Shown one piece after another: positions 47,201-58,869 of a stretch of 64,000 bases of DNA. Numbering within the stretch: the first letter of the stretch is position 1; each line of letters begins with the position of its first letter. The notes under the pieces are model-generated. The model was not told the DNA's origin, made no database searches, and worked only from the letters and a program-made list of their open reading frames with translations. A program made the translations under genes and the position numbers. This DNA is from Rhizophagus clarus (lineage: Eukaryota > Glomeromycota > Glomeromycetes > Glomerales > Glomeraceae): assembly GCA_015698045.1 (NCBI GenBank), contig BLAL01000252.1:1364001-1428000 (forward strand), in the 5' to 3' direction.

Positions 47201-49137
47201 GATTTACTTCTGAATTTCTAAAATTAGGTATAGAATTAGCTGAATCTCGCAAGTAAGGGTTAGCTATAGTCATTGTTTTTTGTACAAATTTGTGTATCAC
47301 ACAGTCTAATTAACTAATATTTAATGATAGACAATCAAAAACATTTCAACTTGATAGCGATAATCCCGTTTGGAAATCAATTATAACATTACAATCAGTT
47401 TCAGAGAAGACATTAATTAAAATTCTTTCAAATACTCTTGATAAAGCAATTCAAGAAATTCATAATTCTAACAATTCTGATGATTTAAAATGGAAAGAAA
47501 AATTATCTATTGAATTTAAATATTATAATAATGAGCTAAAAACATATAAAATATGTTTACAATATTATCGTTTATTTAAGAATTCGGAATTGGAAGTTAT
47601 GAGAGAAGGTATGACGTTAATATAATTATTTATTATTAAATTGGTAAAGTAATACTTATGGTTTCTTTCTTTGTATTAAGCTTCAAACGTAATTTCCTTG
47701 CTTTCAAAATTTTTCAAGATTACTACATCAATGTTACATGCAAGTTTATTAGAAAAGGATGATACACTTGATAATAAAGTTGTATTAATACGATGTGTAA
47801 CTTTATTATCAATTGTTATTGAATTTATATTTATAATTAATTATAAATTCAATGAGGATATTTTAATTAAAATTTTTAGATTTGTTTGTGATTTAATGAA
47901 AATTTTCTATAATGAAGGTATCAAATTATATTTTACATTAATTTTTTCTTGGATTTGATTAACTTTATAATTATTTTTTTAATCTCTCATAATTTTTTTT
48001 TTCAGATCCGAATAATGAATTGTCAAAAGAACTAGATACGATGTTTAATTCAATTATTTCAAAATTGTCAAATGAAAATTATAATATTATTGCTGATGAT
48101 ATTTTGAATAAGCTTGAAATTTCATCATTTTCAGGTGGCAATAATACAAATGATAATATAATATTTTTAATTCATTTAACCAATATCTTTCTTTGTAAAT
48201 CTAGTTATGGTAAATATTCTAATCTTTAAATATTTAGTAAGTTTTTCTTAACTTAATTAAATTAACACTTTGGAATTTATAGAAAAATTACGCCAATTGG
48301 AACAAAAACTTCCTAATTTACTTTGTGGAATTGGTGGTATAGCTGAATTAATAAATAAAGTTACATACGGAATACAAATATTACAAATATTAAAATTTCT
48401 TATTTGTCATAGAGTATGTATTAATAAATTTTATATAATATTCTTTTATGAAAAAATCAAATTAAACTTTCAAAATTTTTTTTCATTAGGCATTTTCATT
48501 TCAAAGCATGGATATTGGATTAGTTTTATCTACAGTAATATCATTAATATTACCTAAACGACATTATGAATTAAGTGAAGAACAAGAGTTTAAAGAATTA
48601 TTTGAAGAAATCTGTTATTTACTTTGTGATATACTTATGCATCGTCGTGAACAATTATATCATTCAATACCAACATTCATATTTATTTTACAAAGTATGT
48701 TTCATTGTTTCAAGAAAACTCAAAAATCATTTAAAAATAATTTTAAAGAAATACAACAAAAAGATCATCAAGGAAGATATATTTCATGGTGGGAATCACG
48801 TATAAAAAAACCATTACCTATAGAAAGTGCAAAGATATTTTCAAGATTATTAACGACAATTTCTAAAAAATCAAATAGATCAAGCAATAGTAATAAGGCT
48901 TTTTCTAAACATATTCCTTCATTATTAGCAGAATATATTTATATACAAACAAAGAATAATATATTGGAAGCAAATATTAGGGATATATTAAAGAATGGAA
49001 TTTATTCTTTATTAGATTTATGTGGACAATTTGAAAGAGATATGATTATGGTTAATTTAGACTTTGTTGGTAAAAATTTATTTAAAAATTTATGGACTGA
49101 TTATAACAAAGAGTGGAAATATGTTGGAAGAGGTTAA
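44282..49137 (+). CDS. URB2: URB2/Npa2-type nucleolar pre-ribosome protein, 14 exons
   Basis: Fourteen exons join in phase with no stop: 44282-44525, 44606-44712, 44785-44963, 45035-45509, 45574-45809, 45879-46045, 46146-46579, 46668-46819, 47058-47252, 47331-47608, 47681-47917, 48006-48209, 48283-48413 and 48490-49137. The product is 1228 aa, close to the 1174 aa of yeast Urb2. The C-terminal 110 residues have the Urb2/Npa2 signature: FSRLLTTIS, then KHIPSLLAEYI, NGIYSLLDLCGQFERDMIMV and GKNLFKNLWTDYNKEWKYVG. The rest is diverged alpha-helical repeat, as in the family. Urb2 acts in early 60S assembly and rRNA processing with Npa1. Most introns are 59-100 bp. Intron 8 (46820-47057) is 238 bp and contains a long hairpin. 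Confidence 0.9.
46923..47011. mobile_element. Foldback hairpin in intron 8 of the URB2-like gene
   Basis: Arms 46923-46966 and 46970-47011 are inverted copies of an AGTTATTTACTRATCTAGT...GGATCATCATCC sequence with a GAA loop. They differ at only a few positions. The insertion explains why this intron is 238 bp when the others are 59-100 bp. It is likely a small foldback MITE that the splicing machinery tolerates. Confidence 0.8.
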
Positions 49138-49244
49138 ATCATACATTAAAGGATTAATTTGGTTTCATTAATAATTATCCTATAAATTTTATTCCTAGTG
49201 TATAATGGAAAAAAAGTTATGAATTTTTTATATAAAATATTAAA

Positions 49245-49287
<43 letters not shown>

Positions 49288-49500
49288 TGTACATATCAAT
49301 TCAAAAATTGGAAATTGAAAAAATGAGGTTTACTTACTAACTTTCTTTCCAGGTTAAATCATCCAAATAAAATCATTCCTTCTTTTTATAAAATAATTCT
49401 ATAATTTAATATTTTATATTAAATTACTACCAAGTTAAATAACATTTGACATATGGATGAAGATAGTCCAACCGCTCGGAATAATTATATAAATATTTAG

Positions 49501-49685
49501 TAATAGTTATTCGGCACGAAGTGCCGAATATACGGTATTATGTGATTTCAACATCTGATACGTCTAATCTAGTAACTAGTATAACCACCATTTATTATCA
49601 AAATATCATGTGTATCAATAGATTTTAAAAAAAACCTGGTGGTTACACCGGATAAATCACTCATTCGGCACGAATTACTATTATA
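49501..49685. mobile_element. Diverged foldback element with TTCGGCACGAAGTGCCGAA palindrome
   Basis: The left end TAATAGTTATTCGGCACGAA and the right end CGGCACGAATTACTATTATA are approximate inverted copies. Inside them ATAACCACCATTT opposes AACCTGGTGGTTAC. The left end also contains the perfect palindrome TTCGGCACGAAGTGCCGAA-like sequence. The element is short and non-coding. Confidence 0.55.
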
Positions 49686-50810
49686 CAAGCACAATAAAGC
49701 GAGTATAAGCCTTTAATTAAAATAGGAATTGTAAGAAATATACATTATGTAAAAACTATGCTGATCCGTAGCATAATAAAAGACTGCGGTCTTTAAAAAG
49801 ACCGATAGTCTTGCGGTTTTTTTCAGTCTTTAGAGACTGTGCAGACTGCAGACCCGGTCCGTCTTTTAAAGTGTAGGACCAAGAGAACCCGCGGTCTTTC
49901 CGGACAGATGACCATCTTTGTAAATCGTAACTAGAATAATCAGCCAAACTTTTTCAAACAGAAAAAAAAACCACCGACTAATTAAAATATTTTCTTTTGT
50001 AACTTAATATAATTATGTAAATTTTTTAATTTGTAGAAACTAAATAATCCTTTACAGATTATACCATATTAAAAAACGTGTTGGCCTTGACCGTGCATAT
50101 TATCATTAGATTTTAGAGTTCTCTCTGTTACCTTGACGCGACCAACTTTCCAGATCATTAAATTAATATAAATGCTAAGGTCATATGGCTATAATTATGA
50201 CTACTCACGGTTTATTGACTAATAATATACAGGAAATTTTCTTGAATAAATGAAAATTCTGCGTTTACCTTTGAAAAATAGAAACTGTTGTTCAAATTTC
50301 GAATTCTATTATTATTACTTGGTAACCCTAGTAGATTAACCATCTTCTTGTTTGATCCAAACTACTTTCTACCCATTCGAGAAATGATGTATTTTCTCCA
50401 TCGATCTCGGCCTGTTATTCCTGAACGTAATTTCGGCATGGTTCCGGAATTGCCGTGGGATTTGTTTCGAACAAGACGAACATAAAACGGCAAGCAGAAA
50501 CAAGAGTTGCAGCCTTCTTTTTAATTAATATCAAATTAATTTTGGCTTGATCTTTTTTAAATTTTTCGTGTTCATGAGAAACTGACAGCAATTCTTGATG
50601 CAGAGCTGAATAATACCACCTATATAAGATCTCATGTTAGTATGAATGAGATAATTTAGAACCTTTTCGCCAAAAAATATAATTTTTAATGGACTCGACT
50701 TCTTTAGCTGCTTTACTAATGGCTATTGTTGTCCAATAACGTCTTTCTGTCCACTAACAATAATTGGGGGATCGATAAACTTACCAATAATGGCAAAATC
50801 ATACTTATCA

Positions 50811-50911
50811 GCAGTGATGTGCATTGGAAGATTGGAAGCTATTGGAATATTCCAATTCTTCCAATTCCAATTTCAATAAATTTTTATTGGAAGATTGAAA
50901 GCACTTAATTC
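50811..50911. mobile_element. Short TTGGAAG/CTTCCAA inverted-repeat element relic
   Basis: The patch starts GCAGTGATGTGCATTGGAAG, which resembles a hAT-type end (CAGTG.TGTGC). It continues with TTGGAAGCTATTGGAATATT and its near complement CTTCCAATTCCAATTTC. No matching right end was found. Confidence 0.4.
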
Positions 50912-52567
50912 ACGTGATCTTTATTTATTAACCAATAGAATTAAATTGTAACTTATACAATTAATAAAATGTTTTTAATATATCTGATATATCTGAATAT
51001 TTATTTAAAATTAAAGTTCAATGAATATACATTTAAATCATTTTATTTGACTTTAAGTAGTTAGGAATACTAATAGTAATACAACTAAATAAAGTTTTTT
51101 AAGCTGCAAATTTGCTTTTGTAACAATTACTAGGTGGGTATATTCTGTTAAAAAGTCATCCTTCAAGTTATCTGAATTATCTTTTAACACTTTTTTTTCT
51201 AACTGAAATACTTCTCCTCTATTAATATTTCTTTTCATCCAGCAAGTTCTCTTTTATAATGTTCAGAAGTAAGAATATTATCTTTATTTTTAATATTCTT
51301 ATTATTTCAAAGAATATAGATAACTTAAATATTTAAATATTGAAGTATTAATTATTCTTACTAGTTAAATGATGTTAAATAGGGGGATCAATCAGGTAAA
51401 ATCTGGATTACTGGATTCAACCTGATTGGTCCCTTATTTTTTTTTATTTATTAAATTTTAAAATCCTAATTGCTGCCAAAAAATGGCGCAAAAGAAGAAC
51501 ACTAAGGTTTCAATTGGAGTGTTCAAATAGGATATAATTAGATATATTATATTAATTACCAATAGGATATTTCTTATTGTCTACTATTGGCATATCGATT
51601 GATAACTTTTAACATAATTTTCATCAATAAAAATAGACTGATTTGTATAAATTTTTATAATTAATTTAATATTGGATATTTAAAATTTCCAAAATACACT
51701 CAAAATGGTAATCTTTATTATTATTTATTTAACCCTATTGTTTTTATTACTAATTATATATATTACATAAAGATATTATAAAAATTACACATATCCGCCG
51801 ATTTTCAGAATTAACAAAATTAGCCTAAATTAAGGAATTTGATGATAATTAGATAAAAATTAAGTTCAATAAGTTTCACAAAAATGATCATTCTTGTGCT
51901 ACATGATCATATGTCACAAATATCGAGAAATTACTTCAACAAAAGTAGCGTTAAAAAATTTTTTCTTTCGTAAACTCCATATTAAACTCCCCATCAACTT
52001 CCCCATCAAACTTTTTCACCAGTTTTTACATTATGTAAGTCAAAAATTTTTGCAAGTATATTAGTTGTTATTTTACATTAAATATAACTTGAAGCTATTT
52101 TTTTATTTTTTTTTTCAATAGTTTATAAAAAAAATTTATTTAAACAGCAAAATTATTCAAAAATAATCTTTCAATAAATAAATAATTCTAAGATTAATAA
52201 CGATGTTTTAGTGAATTTAAATTATATATTGATTAGTTTATTTAGTTAAAATCTATTTAATATTTGTTATTAATTATTTTTCAATCAATTTTTTTTCGTT
52301 AAATCATTATTCTGGTGCTTATTCTTACTTTTTTTTTAAAATAAACTAATTTTATAATATTTTTATTCCTTTTTTTTAGAAATTTCTTCTACTGGTTTCA
52401 GGTTAAAGAGGTAAATTTTTTGAAAAGATCTTAAAAGTTTTTTTATGTATTTTTTGGCTTATTTTTTCTTACGTAGGGACGGTTTTTGATCGATTTTAAT
52501 CGGTACTGCACCACACAACTGATGATCGGCAAATTCCTCAAATCGGCGGATATGAAGTTTCTATATA

Positions 52568-52697
52568 CAGTACTAAAAAAAAATTTATTATACATTCCTT
52601 ATATAGTGTCAAAACTGATTAAACTGTTTTGGTATTTAGCTTAGTTTTGACACTAGTATTGTATTATAGTTTCAGTATAGTATTGGCTTTTAGTACT
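52568..52697. mobile_element. Small TIR element CAGTACTAAAA...TTTTAGTACTC
   Basis: Short terminal inverted repeats (AGTACTAAAA) bound about 130 bp. Inside, AGTGTCAAAACT and AGTTTTGACACT form a further inverted pair. It is non-coding and probably a MITE. Confidence 0.55.
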
Positions 52698-52739
52698 CAA
52701 AAACTAAGAACCTGGTAACTTAAAATAAAACAATAAGAA

Positions 52740-53484
52740 ACATTGCATTTCTTTAATAATAAAAGAACGTGCTTTCTCATTTTCATTTCACATTCCTTAC
52801 ATTCCAAGTCTAAATTTGTCTGAAGAGTCTGGCAACTTAAAAAAATAAAGAAAGAAATGTTAGTATGTTTTTTTAATATTAAAAGAATTCTTCATCTTCC
52901 CTATTTCTTACATTTCAAATCCAGGTTCGTCTAAATAGTCTGATAGCTTACAAAAAGAAAAGAAGAAACATTAGAAATATTTTTATTAACAACAAAGTAA
53001 AACCTCTCCCCAATGATGGGTTTTAGACTTGTTTAATTAGTTTTTTAATTGGACAGTCCAAAACCAGTTTTAGACACAGTTTTGAACACAGTTTTAAACA
53101 CAGTTTTGGACAGTCTAAAACTATTCAAAAATTTAAATTTTTATTAAATTAAAAATAAAAAAAAAGAAGGTGAATATCTAATAAATTAAATGAACAAGAA
53201 ATTAATGTAAAATTACAAAATAATACCAAAAAAAATACCTTAATTTTAATTAATTATAATATTATTTTAATTACTAGTCAAAATTAGGCTAAAATCAGGC
53301 ATAATTCTAGCTTGAATTAAATATCTAGTTATGTGATCTGTTCAAAACTTGTCTAATGGAAAAAAGGTTTTGGTTTTGGTTTTGAACAAGTTTTGAACAA
53401 ATGTCTAAAACATCCAATTGTTCAATTACCCAACATTGCTTCTTCCCTTTCATTTACCTTAATTTTAAAGTCCAGTTTGTAATA
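52740..53484 (-). repeat. Exon/intron-like array D, left part, with a MITE inside
   Basis: Read on the minus strand, successive units have an AAG or GTAG acceptor after a pyrimidine tract, and an exon-like piece such as 35 nt starting TTGCCAGACTCTTCAGAC or CTATCAGACTATTTAGAC. A donor GTAAGGAATG or GTAAGAAATAG and a GAAATATTTCTAATGTTTC-type palindrome follow. The array is interrupted at 53011-53438 by a TIR element and continues at 57616 beyond a 4.1 kb CACTA-like insertion. Confidence 0.65.
53011..53438. mobile_element. TIR element inserted in array D
   Basis: The ends CAATGATGGGT and ACCCAACATTG are inverted copies with one mismatch. The interior repeats the words AACCAGTTTTAGACACAGTT / GGTTTTGAACAAG / TCCAAAACCAG in both orientations. 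It breaks a repeat unit between its CCTCTCCC and CTTCCATTTACC segments, so it came later than array D. It is non-coding. Confidence 0.65.
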
Positions 53485-53869
53485 CACTAGTCAAAAAAGG
53501 AATATTCGACCTTAATGAAATTTGACCTATATTCAGACTAAAATTAAAAAAATTTGACTTCAATTAGTAATGATCAACAATTAGACATATATTCAGGATT
53601 GTTGAATCATGATCGAATGGTATTTTAAGTATCACATGTATCATGTATTAATTGAGCATTACGCGTATCATTTCAGTTGCAATGGTTCAATTAAAAGTTT
53701 AAATTTAAAAATTTAAACTTTTAGTTAAAACACCCCTTTACCCTTCCTTTTCCTTTTTATCCTCCACTTTTTCTTCTTTTTCTTCTTCGTTTTTATTCTT
53801 CCCTACCATAAATAAAGAGCTTTTCTTTTTTAGACATTTACTTCAGTTTTAGACACATGGAATTCAGAG

Positions 53870-56660
53870 AAGGAAGGGTTTTTTTTTTTAACAAAATGTT
53901 TTGTTCTTTACATTACTCAAACGTGTATACTTAGTTATCAAAATTCATATGCAAAAAAATGGAAAATTTTTTTTAAATAATTTTTGTTAAAAAACAATTA
54001 GTTTTTTTAGAAAAATTCTCACGAATTTTTCTTATAGTCATTAAATAATTAACTAAATTTTCTAAGGAAAATTGTCATTTCAAAGGTAATTAATTATTAA
54101 CTTCGAAATTTTTATATCTTTAAATGAAACATTTACTGAAGTTTCATTTTATTCTTTAGGACAGTTTTTCAGATATTTGGGCATGTAAAAATTTGGTATT
54201 TTTTGACGAAAACATTCACTAATGTTTCGTTTACCCCTTTTTAAACAGCTAGTTCAGGTAGATTATGAAATATTTTTTTTTGATCTTTTTATTTTAACAA
54301 ATAATAATTAATGATTTCATTTTTTATTCCTTTTTAGACAGCTTTTTGGAATCTTGACGTGTGAATTTTGGAGAGAAAGGCTATTTCCTTTTAAAAGTAT
54401 TCATTTAACAAAACGTTTCATTAACGTTTTACTTTTCACTTTTTTTTATTAGATGGCCAGACCCTTAAATGTGTGAAATTTCAAATCTGAATCTTGTTCG
54501 ATTAAAAAGTCCAATTGATTGATCAATCATATTTAAATATTTCGTGAGTTTATAATTATAAATAATAACAAAATACAGTATATTACTATATTTTCATTTC
54601 TTTTTTTGACAAAGGAATCAGAAATTTTTTGACTTTAAATAATATTTGGACGTGTAATAATTTGGTAAGTAATTTATTTTCTATAAATTTATTATTTTTT
54701 TTTTTAATGAACGGTTATTTATAGTTCGTTTCTTTTCCTTTTAGATGATAATTTTGAAAAGTAACTAAGTTTTGTATATATCACAAACTTAATTTTTTTT
54801 AATTTCTTTAAAAAAGGAACAGTTTCACTAATCATTCCTATATTTTTTCTAGGTTTTGAAGTTTCGGTTAGGATTCTGGTGAGAAACTAAGTTTCGTATA
54901 TATTGCGAACTTAGTTTTTTTTTATTTATTTATTTTTTAATTAAGGAAAGTTTATTAATGTTTCTCAGTTTTTTTGTAAGACTTTGGTAGATCTAAACCA
55001 CTTATAGAACTCAAATGTTTAATGAAACATTTTGTTTTTTTTCTCTTTATTTTTAGTAATTCTTCAGTCTTTTTAGACATGAAATTTTGGTAGGTAGGCC
55101 TTTTTTATTTATTTTTTTTTTTTCTTTAATTATTTTATTTTTAACAAACAGTTTTAAATAATTCGTTTTCTTTCTTTTTTTTAGGTGATTTAAATACATC
55201 TACTTATCGTGCCAAGGAAAAAGAAAAATACAAGAGGTTGCATATGGTCAGTCTTTTAGGATCTTTGGACAGGTAAGAATTTAGTGTTATTTTTTTAATT
55301 CTTTAATGAAATACTTAATTTTCTTTTTTTTAGGTGACCTAAATTGAAAATAAAATAAATGAAAGAATTGGGTAAAAAGTGGGAGATGAAGTTAGCGAAG
55401 AAGTCAGCAAAGGAGCAAACAAAAATTAAAGTGAGTGAAGAAGTGAACAGAGACATGAGTGAGAAAGTAGGCTTAATTATTATAACGAAATTATTACTAA
55501 CATTTGGTTTTTTTCTTTAGTTTAATTTTTTAGATGTGTGAGATTTTGGTAAGTAGAGAAGGATTTTTATTATATTATTCAATTTAATGAAACAGTCACA
55601 CTTTTTAAACGAGTTCTTTGGATAATTTTGGCTCAATGACTTTCTGTATGTATGAATTCAGAAAGTAGGATGTTTTTTTTAATTACCTTATTCTGATCTC
55701 ACAAAATAGTTACTAATTTTTTTCTATTATTTAGACGGTTAGTTTCAGCTCTTTAGGTGTGTGAGAGATTCAGTAAATGGAATATCCTCTCTTTTTTCAA
55801 ATATTGATTTTTGGACAAATAAAAGTTTTGGTGGGTTGAAACTTTTATTTCTTTTTCTTTTTTAACGTCAGGTTTCTTTTAATACATTTCTTTTAACGAA
55901 CTGTTACTAACAGTTCATATTTCTTTTTTTTTTAGTCTGGTTTTCATAGTCACTTTGGCAGGAATTTTTGAATTTTCAGGTAACTTTTCGAAAAATTTAA
56001 TTCAAAAATTTAAGAATAATATTAACGTTAACGTTTTTTTATGACTTTTTTTATAGGAATCCCAATTTGGGACCAGGTAAAAGTTTCAAATTTTGAAATT
56101 TTTGAAACTTCAAAAAAAAGTTTTTTTTAACGTTTTTTTTTTTCTTTTTTTTGTAGAAAAATTGGATACTAGATTTTCAGGTAGAGCTTTGAATAAAATT
56201 TCGAAGCTTTTAAAAAAAAACTTTTTTTTTGTATAGAAATCAGATCTTCAATATATAGGTTTTGGAACAGTAACTATTTGAAACATATTATAGGAATCCA
56301 GCCAATTTTTGACTATATATAAAAAGCCAGTGAGTTTTCAATTCAAAAACTTAAAGAAAACCATTTTTATTAATGGTTTATCCTATTTATTGGCCCTGAT
56401 CCTTTCTCTTTTCACTTCAATCGTCCTTTACTTTCTGATAAATGTTAAGTGAAACTTTTTTTAACAACAAGTTTTTCATGTATTTGAATGAGATTCGATA
56501 AGTAATCAGTTTCTTTAAAAAATTTTTAAACTAGTGAACATTACTAAGCATTTAGTTTTTTTTTCCTTTTTTTAGGTGATTTTTGATGCAGTACGAAATA
56601 ATTTTTAAGTTTCATAGCCACTTTTAGACAGACATTATTAAGGTAGAATTAAATAGATAG
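53870..56660 (+). repeat. Exon/intron-like array E inside the CACTA-like element
   Basis: On the plus strand at least ten units repeat the order: pyrimidine tract with CTTTTTTTAG, an exon-like piece of about 25-50 nt often ending GTGTGAATTTTG or similar, a donor such as GTAAGTAG, GTAGGTAG or GTGAG, and a palindrome like AAACGTTTCATTAACGTTTT or GGAAAGTTTATTAATGTTTC with a TAAY branch-like core, then the next pyrimidine tract. Exon-like pieces differ between units, so the splice-like parts are the better conserved part. No long ORF is present. Confidence 0.65.
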
Positions 56661-57484
56661 TATAATTTGTGATTCAATATGATATCTAATAAATATAAAT
56701 ATTATAAATTTAAGGGTAAAGTGTATCTACACCACAACATATATATGATTTTAGACTAAAAAATGTAGATTATCACGTGACCCAAAACAAGCAAAATTTA
56801 TGATTTCTCGCAAACTACCATATGAATTTTGTTAAATACACATTTAAAAAGAATATAAACATGCGCTTCATTTATTTATTAAAGTGTTTAACCATTTGCT
56901 ATTAGTCTTTTTGAATGTATTTAGACTTTTAAAATCAAATATGACTAATAATAAAAAAATAAAATGGTATTAATAAAAAATTTTATTTGAATAAGTAAAT
57001 GCACAATGATTTTTTGACATAAATATTCTTTTTTATTATACTATTAACTTGTAAGGTTTCATAAGTTTAAAGTTAATTTGAAGATATGTTCTCTAGGTGA
57101 TTCGCAACTTACCATAGGAGATTCGCAACTTAATGACGACTTCATAGTGTAATATTTCGTTATAAGCCTTATTTGTATTATACTTTACTAAAGTTTATTT
57201 GAAAGACAGAAACTCTAGCTTTCTAAAGAATACTTTTAAACAGTTTTTCATAAAATATTGAGTGAGTTTTCCTTGTAGCGAAGTAAAAAAAAAATGATTT
57301 TTTTTTTAGCCATATGATTAGCCATGTCGATCCCTCTACCCTTAAAACCATGATTCAGTAAAAAATTAACTACTAATAGACTGTGATTTATCTGTAATTT
57401 GTCTTAAAAATTTAAGTCGAATAAATTACTAATGGTAGTACTAATAATAGTCGAATGTTAGTTGAATTTTGGTTGAATATCTTT
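56661..57484. other. AT-rich interior of the CACTA-like element
   Basis: There is no ORF of note. A short duplicated word (GGTGATTCGCAACTTACCATA and GGAGATTCGCAACTTAATGA) is seen at 57097-57146. The rest is low-complexity sequence. Confidence 0.45.
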
Positions 57485-57618
57485 TCCAAATATTGGACGA
57501 TTAGCACCCTAAATGCGCCAAAAAAATTGGTCTCAATTTGACATAGGTTAGATCGTCATTTGACCTATATTCGACCTGGTCAAATTTAGGCCAAATTGTC
57601 CTTTTTCGACTAGTGATA

Positions 57619-58410
57619 TTTATCTGACAACTTATAAAAAAGAGAAGAAACATTAGAGACATTTCTATTAAAATAATCAAATACTATTTCTCTCTTCCTC
57701 ACTTGCCTCAATTCCAAAATCTAATTCATAGTATAGTGGCTATCATTTATAAACCACACAGTTTGAAATTTTAAAAATATGTTTATTTATATTGTGTAAT
57801 TTATTTTTATAATACTTTATTTAAATATAAATTTTGCCGCGTAAGCGACAAAATTTTTTTTTGCCATATTCCATGGAATTTTTATGGATTCCATAAAAAA
57901 TCCATGAAAAAAAGTCCGAAATTTTTCATTTTTATTATGGTTACTTACTAAAATTACTTATCAGTTTTTAATCTATAATAGAACTTAATATTATTATTAA
58001 ATCTTATAAAACAAACTGATAGAAATATGCAGTTTGTATTGCTCTATCATTTTATTAGTTTAGTTTTTTTTTATGTCACTTGGTTCATGATTTATAAAAG
58101 TTTGAAGTCACATAATATTATGGTGGTTTATAGGTGACAGCCACCATATTCATCTGACAACCTACAAAGAAAAGAAGAAACATTAAAAATGTTTCTATTA
58201 AAATAATCAAATACTATTTCTCCCTTCCTCACTTGCCTCAATTCCAAAGTTAGTTTATAGTATTCGTCCAGCAACCTACAAAAAAGAAAAGAAACATTAG
58301 AAATATTTCTTTTAACAATAAAACAGAACTCCTCTCCTTCCATTTACCTCAATTTCAAAAGTCTGGTTTGTAAAATTCGTCTGACAACTTACAAAAAAAA
58401 GAAAAAAATA
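57619..58410 (-). repeat. Exon/intron-like array D, right part
   Basis: About four minus-strand units of roughly 110-120 bp. Each has an acceptor TTCTTTTTTGTAG, an exon-like piece of about 39-41 nt starting GTTGTCAGA or GTTGCTGGA and ending GGAATTGAG, a donor GTAAATG or GCAAGTG, and the palindrome GAAACATTTTTAATGTTTC or GAAATATTTCTAATGTTTC. The first unit is broken by the CACTA-like insertion. The middle contains a 71-codon read-through frame that is only a product of the repeat. Confidence 0.7.
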
Positions 58411-58682
58411 ATATTTTTTTTTAAAAAAAAACTGAATAAATAATTTTTTTTAAATAAGTTTTTATTTTTTTAAAAAGAGAAAATTGGTTTTAAATAACCA
58501 AAAATAAAAAAATTTTTTTAAAAAAAAATGGAAAGTTAAAATTTGAAAACTAACTGTTTTTTTATTTTATGAGTTTTGACCTTTTTTTCTTACATAAAAG
58601 TAAAAATAATAAAAAAAAAGATTATTAATGATCAGTAAATTGATAATATTAAAATTGATTAAATTAATCAGAAATTTCTATG

Positions 58683-58857
58683 TATATTATATGAGGTCTT
58701 TGCAATAGAAAGGTACGAAACTCAAAAAAATTTTTAAATTTACTTTATATGCTAATTATGTTTTTTATGCTAAAATAAGTGTAAATTTAATATTAATTGA
58801 ATTTTTATTTTTTTTTGAGTTTCGTACCTTTTTATTGCAAAGACCTCATATAATATA
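58683..58857. mobile_element. MITE with 48-bp near-perfect inverted arms
   Basis: Arms 58683-58730 and 58810-58857 match as inverted copies with a single difference. They start TATATTATATGAGGTCTTTG. The centre is about 80 bp of AT-rich sequence. The near identity implies a recent insertion. A TA-type target site is possible because the arm starts within a TATA-like palindrome, so exact ends are uncertain. Confidence 0.88.
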
Positions 58858-58869
58858 TTATGTTAAAAT

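Larger units (their letters stand above)
49138..52567. other. Spacer with small degraded elements
   Basis: A run of about 34 A residues at 49250-49283 lies just after the URB2-like stop. Beyond it are a foldback at about 49501-49685, a 49760-49940 patch with repeated GACTGCRG and AAGACCG words, an inverted-repeat patch at 50811-50911, and a 51380-51436 patch framed by GGGGATCAATCAGGT and ACCTGATTGGTCCC. Open frames such as 50288-50485 (+) show no domain. No gene is called. Confidence 0.5.
53485..57615. mobile_element. CACTA-like non-autonomous element, 4.1 kb, inserted in array D
   Basis: The ends CACTAGTCAAAAAAGGA (53485) and TCCTTTTTCGACTAGTG (57615) are inverted copies with one mismatch. 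Inside each end TTTGACCTATATTC or its complement recurs. A 3-bp direct repeat ATA flanks the element (53482-53484, 57616-57618). Removing the element and one ATA restores a normal array D unit (TTTGTAATATTTATCTGACAAC-like, compare 58370-58388). CACTA ends with 3-bp duplications place it in CACTA/EnSpm. It has no transposase. Its interior is mostly array E. Confidence 0.8.

Noticed and set aside
49756-49947. A 63-codon minus frame near the URB2-like 3' flank.
   Set aside because: It lies in a patch of repeated GACTGCRG and AAGACCG words, has no domain and no intron/exon support.
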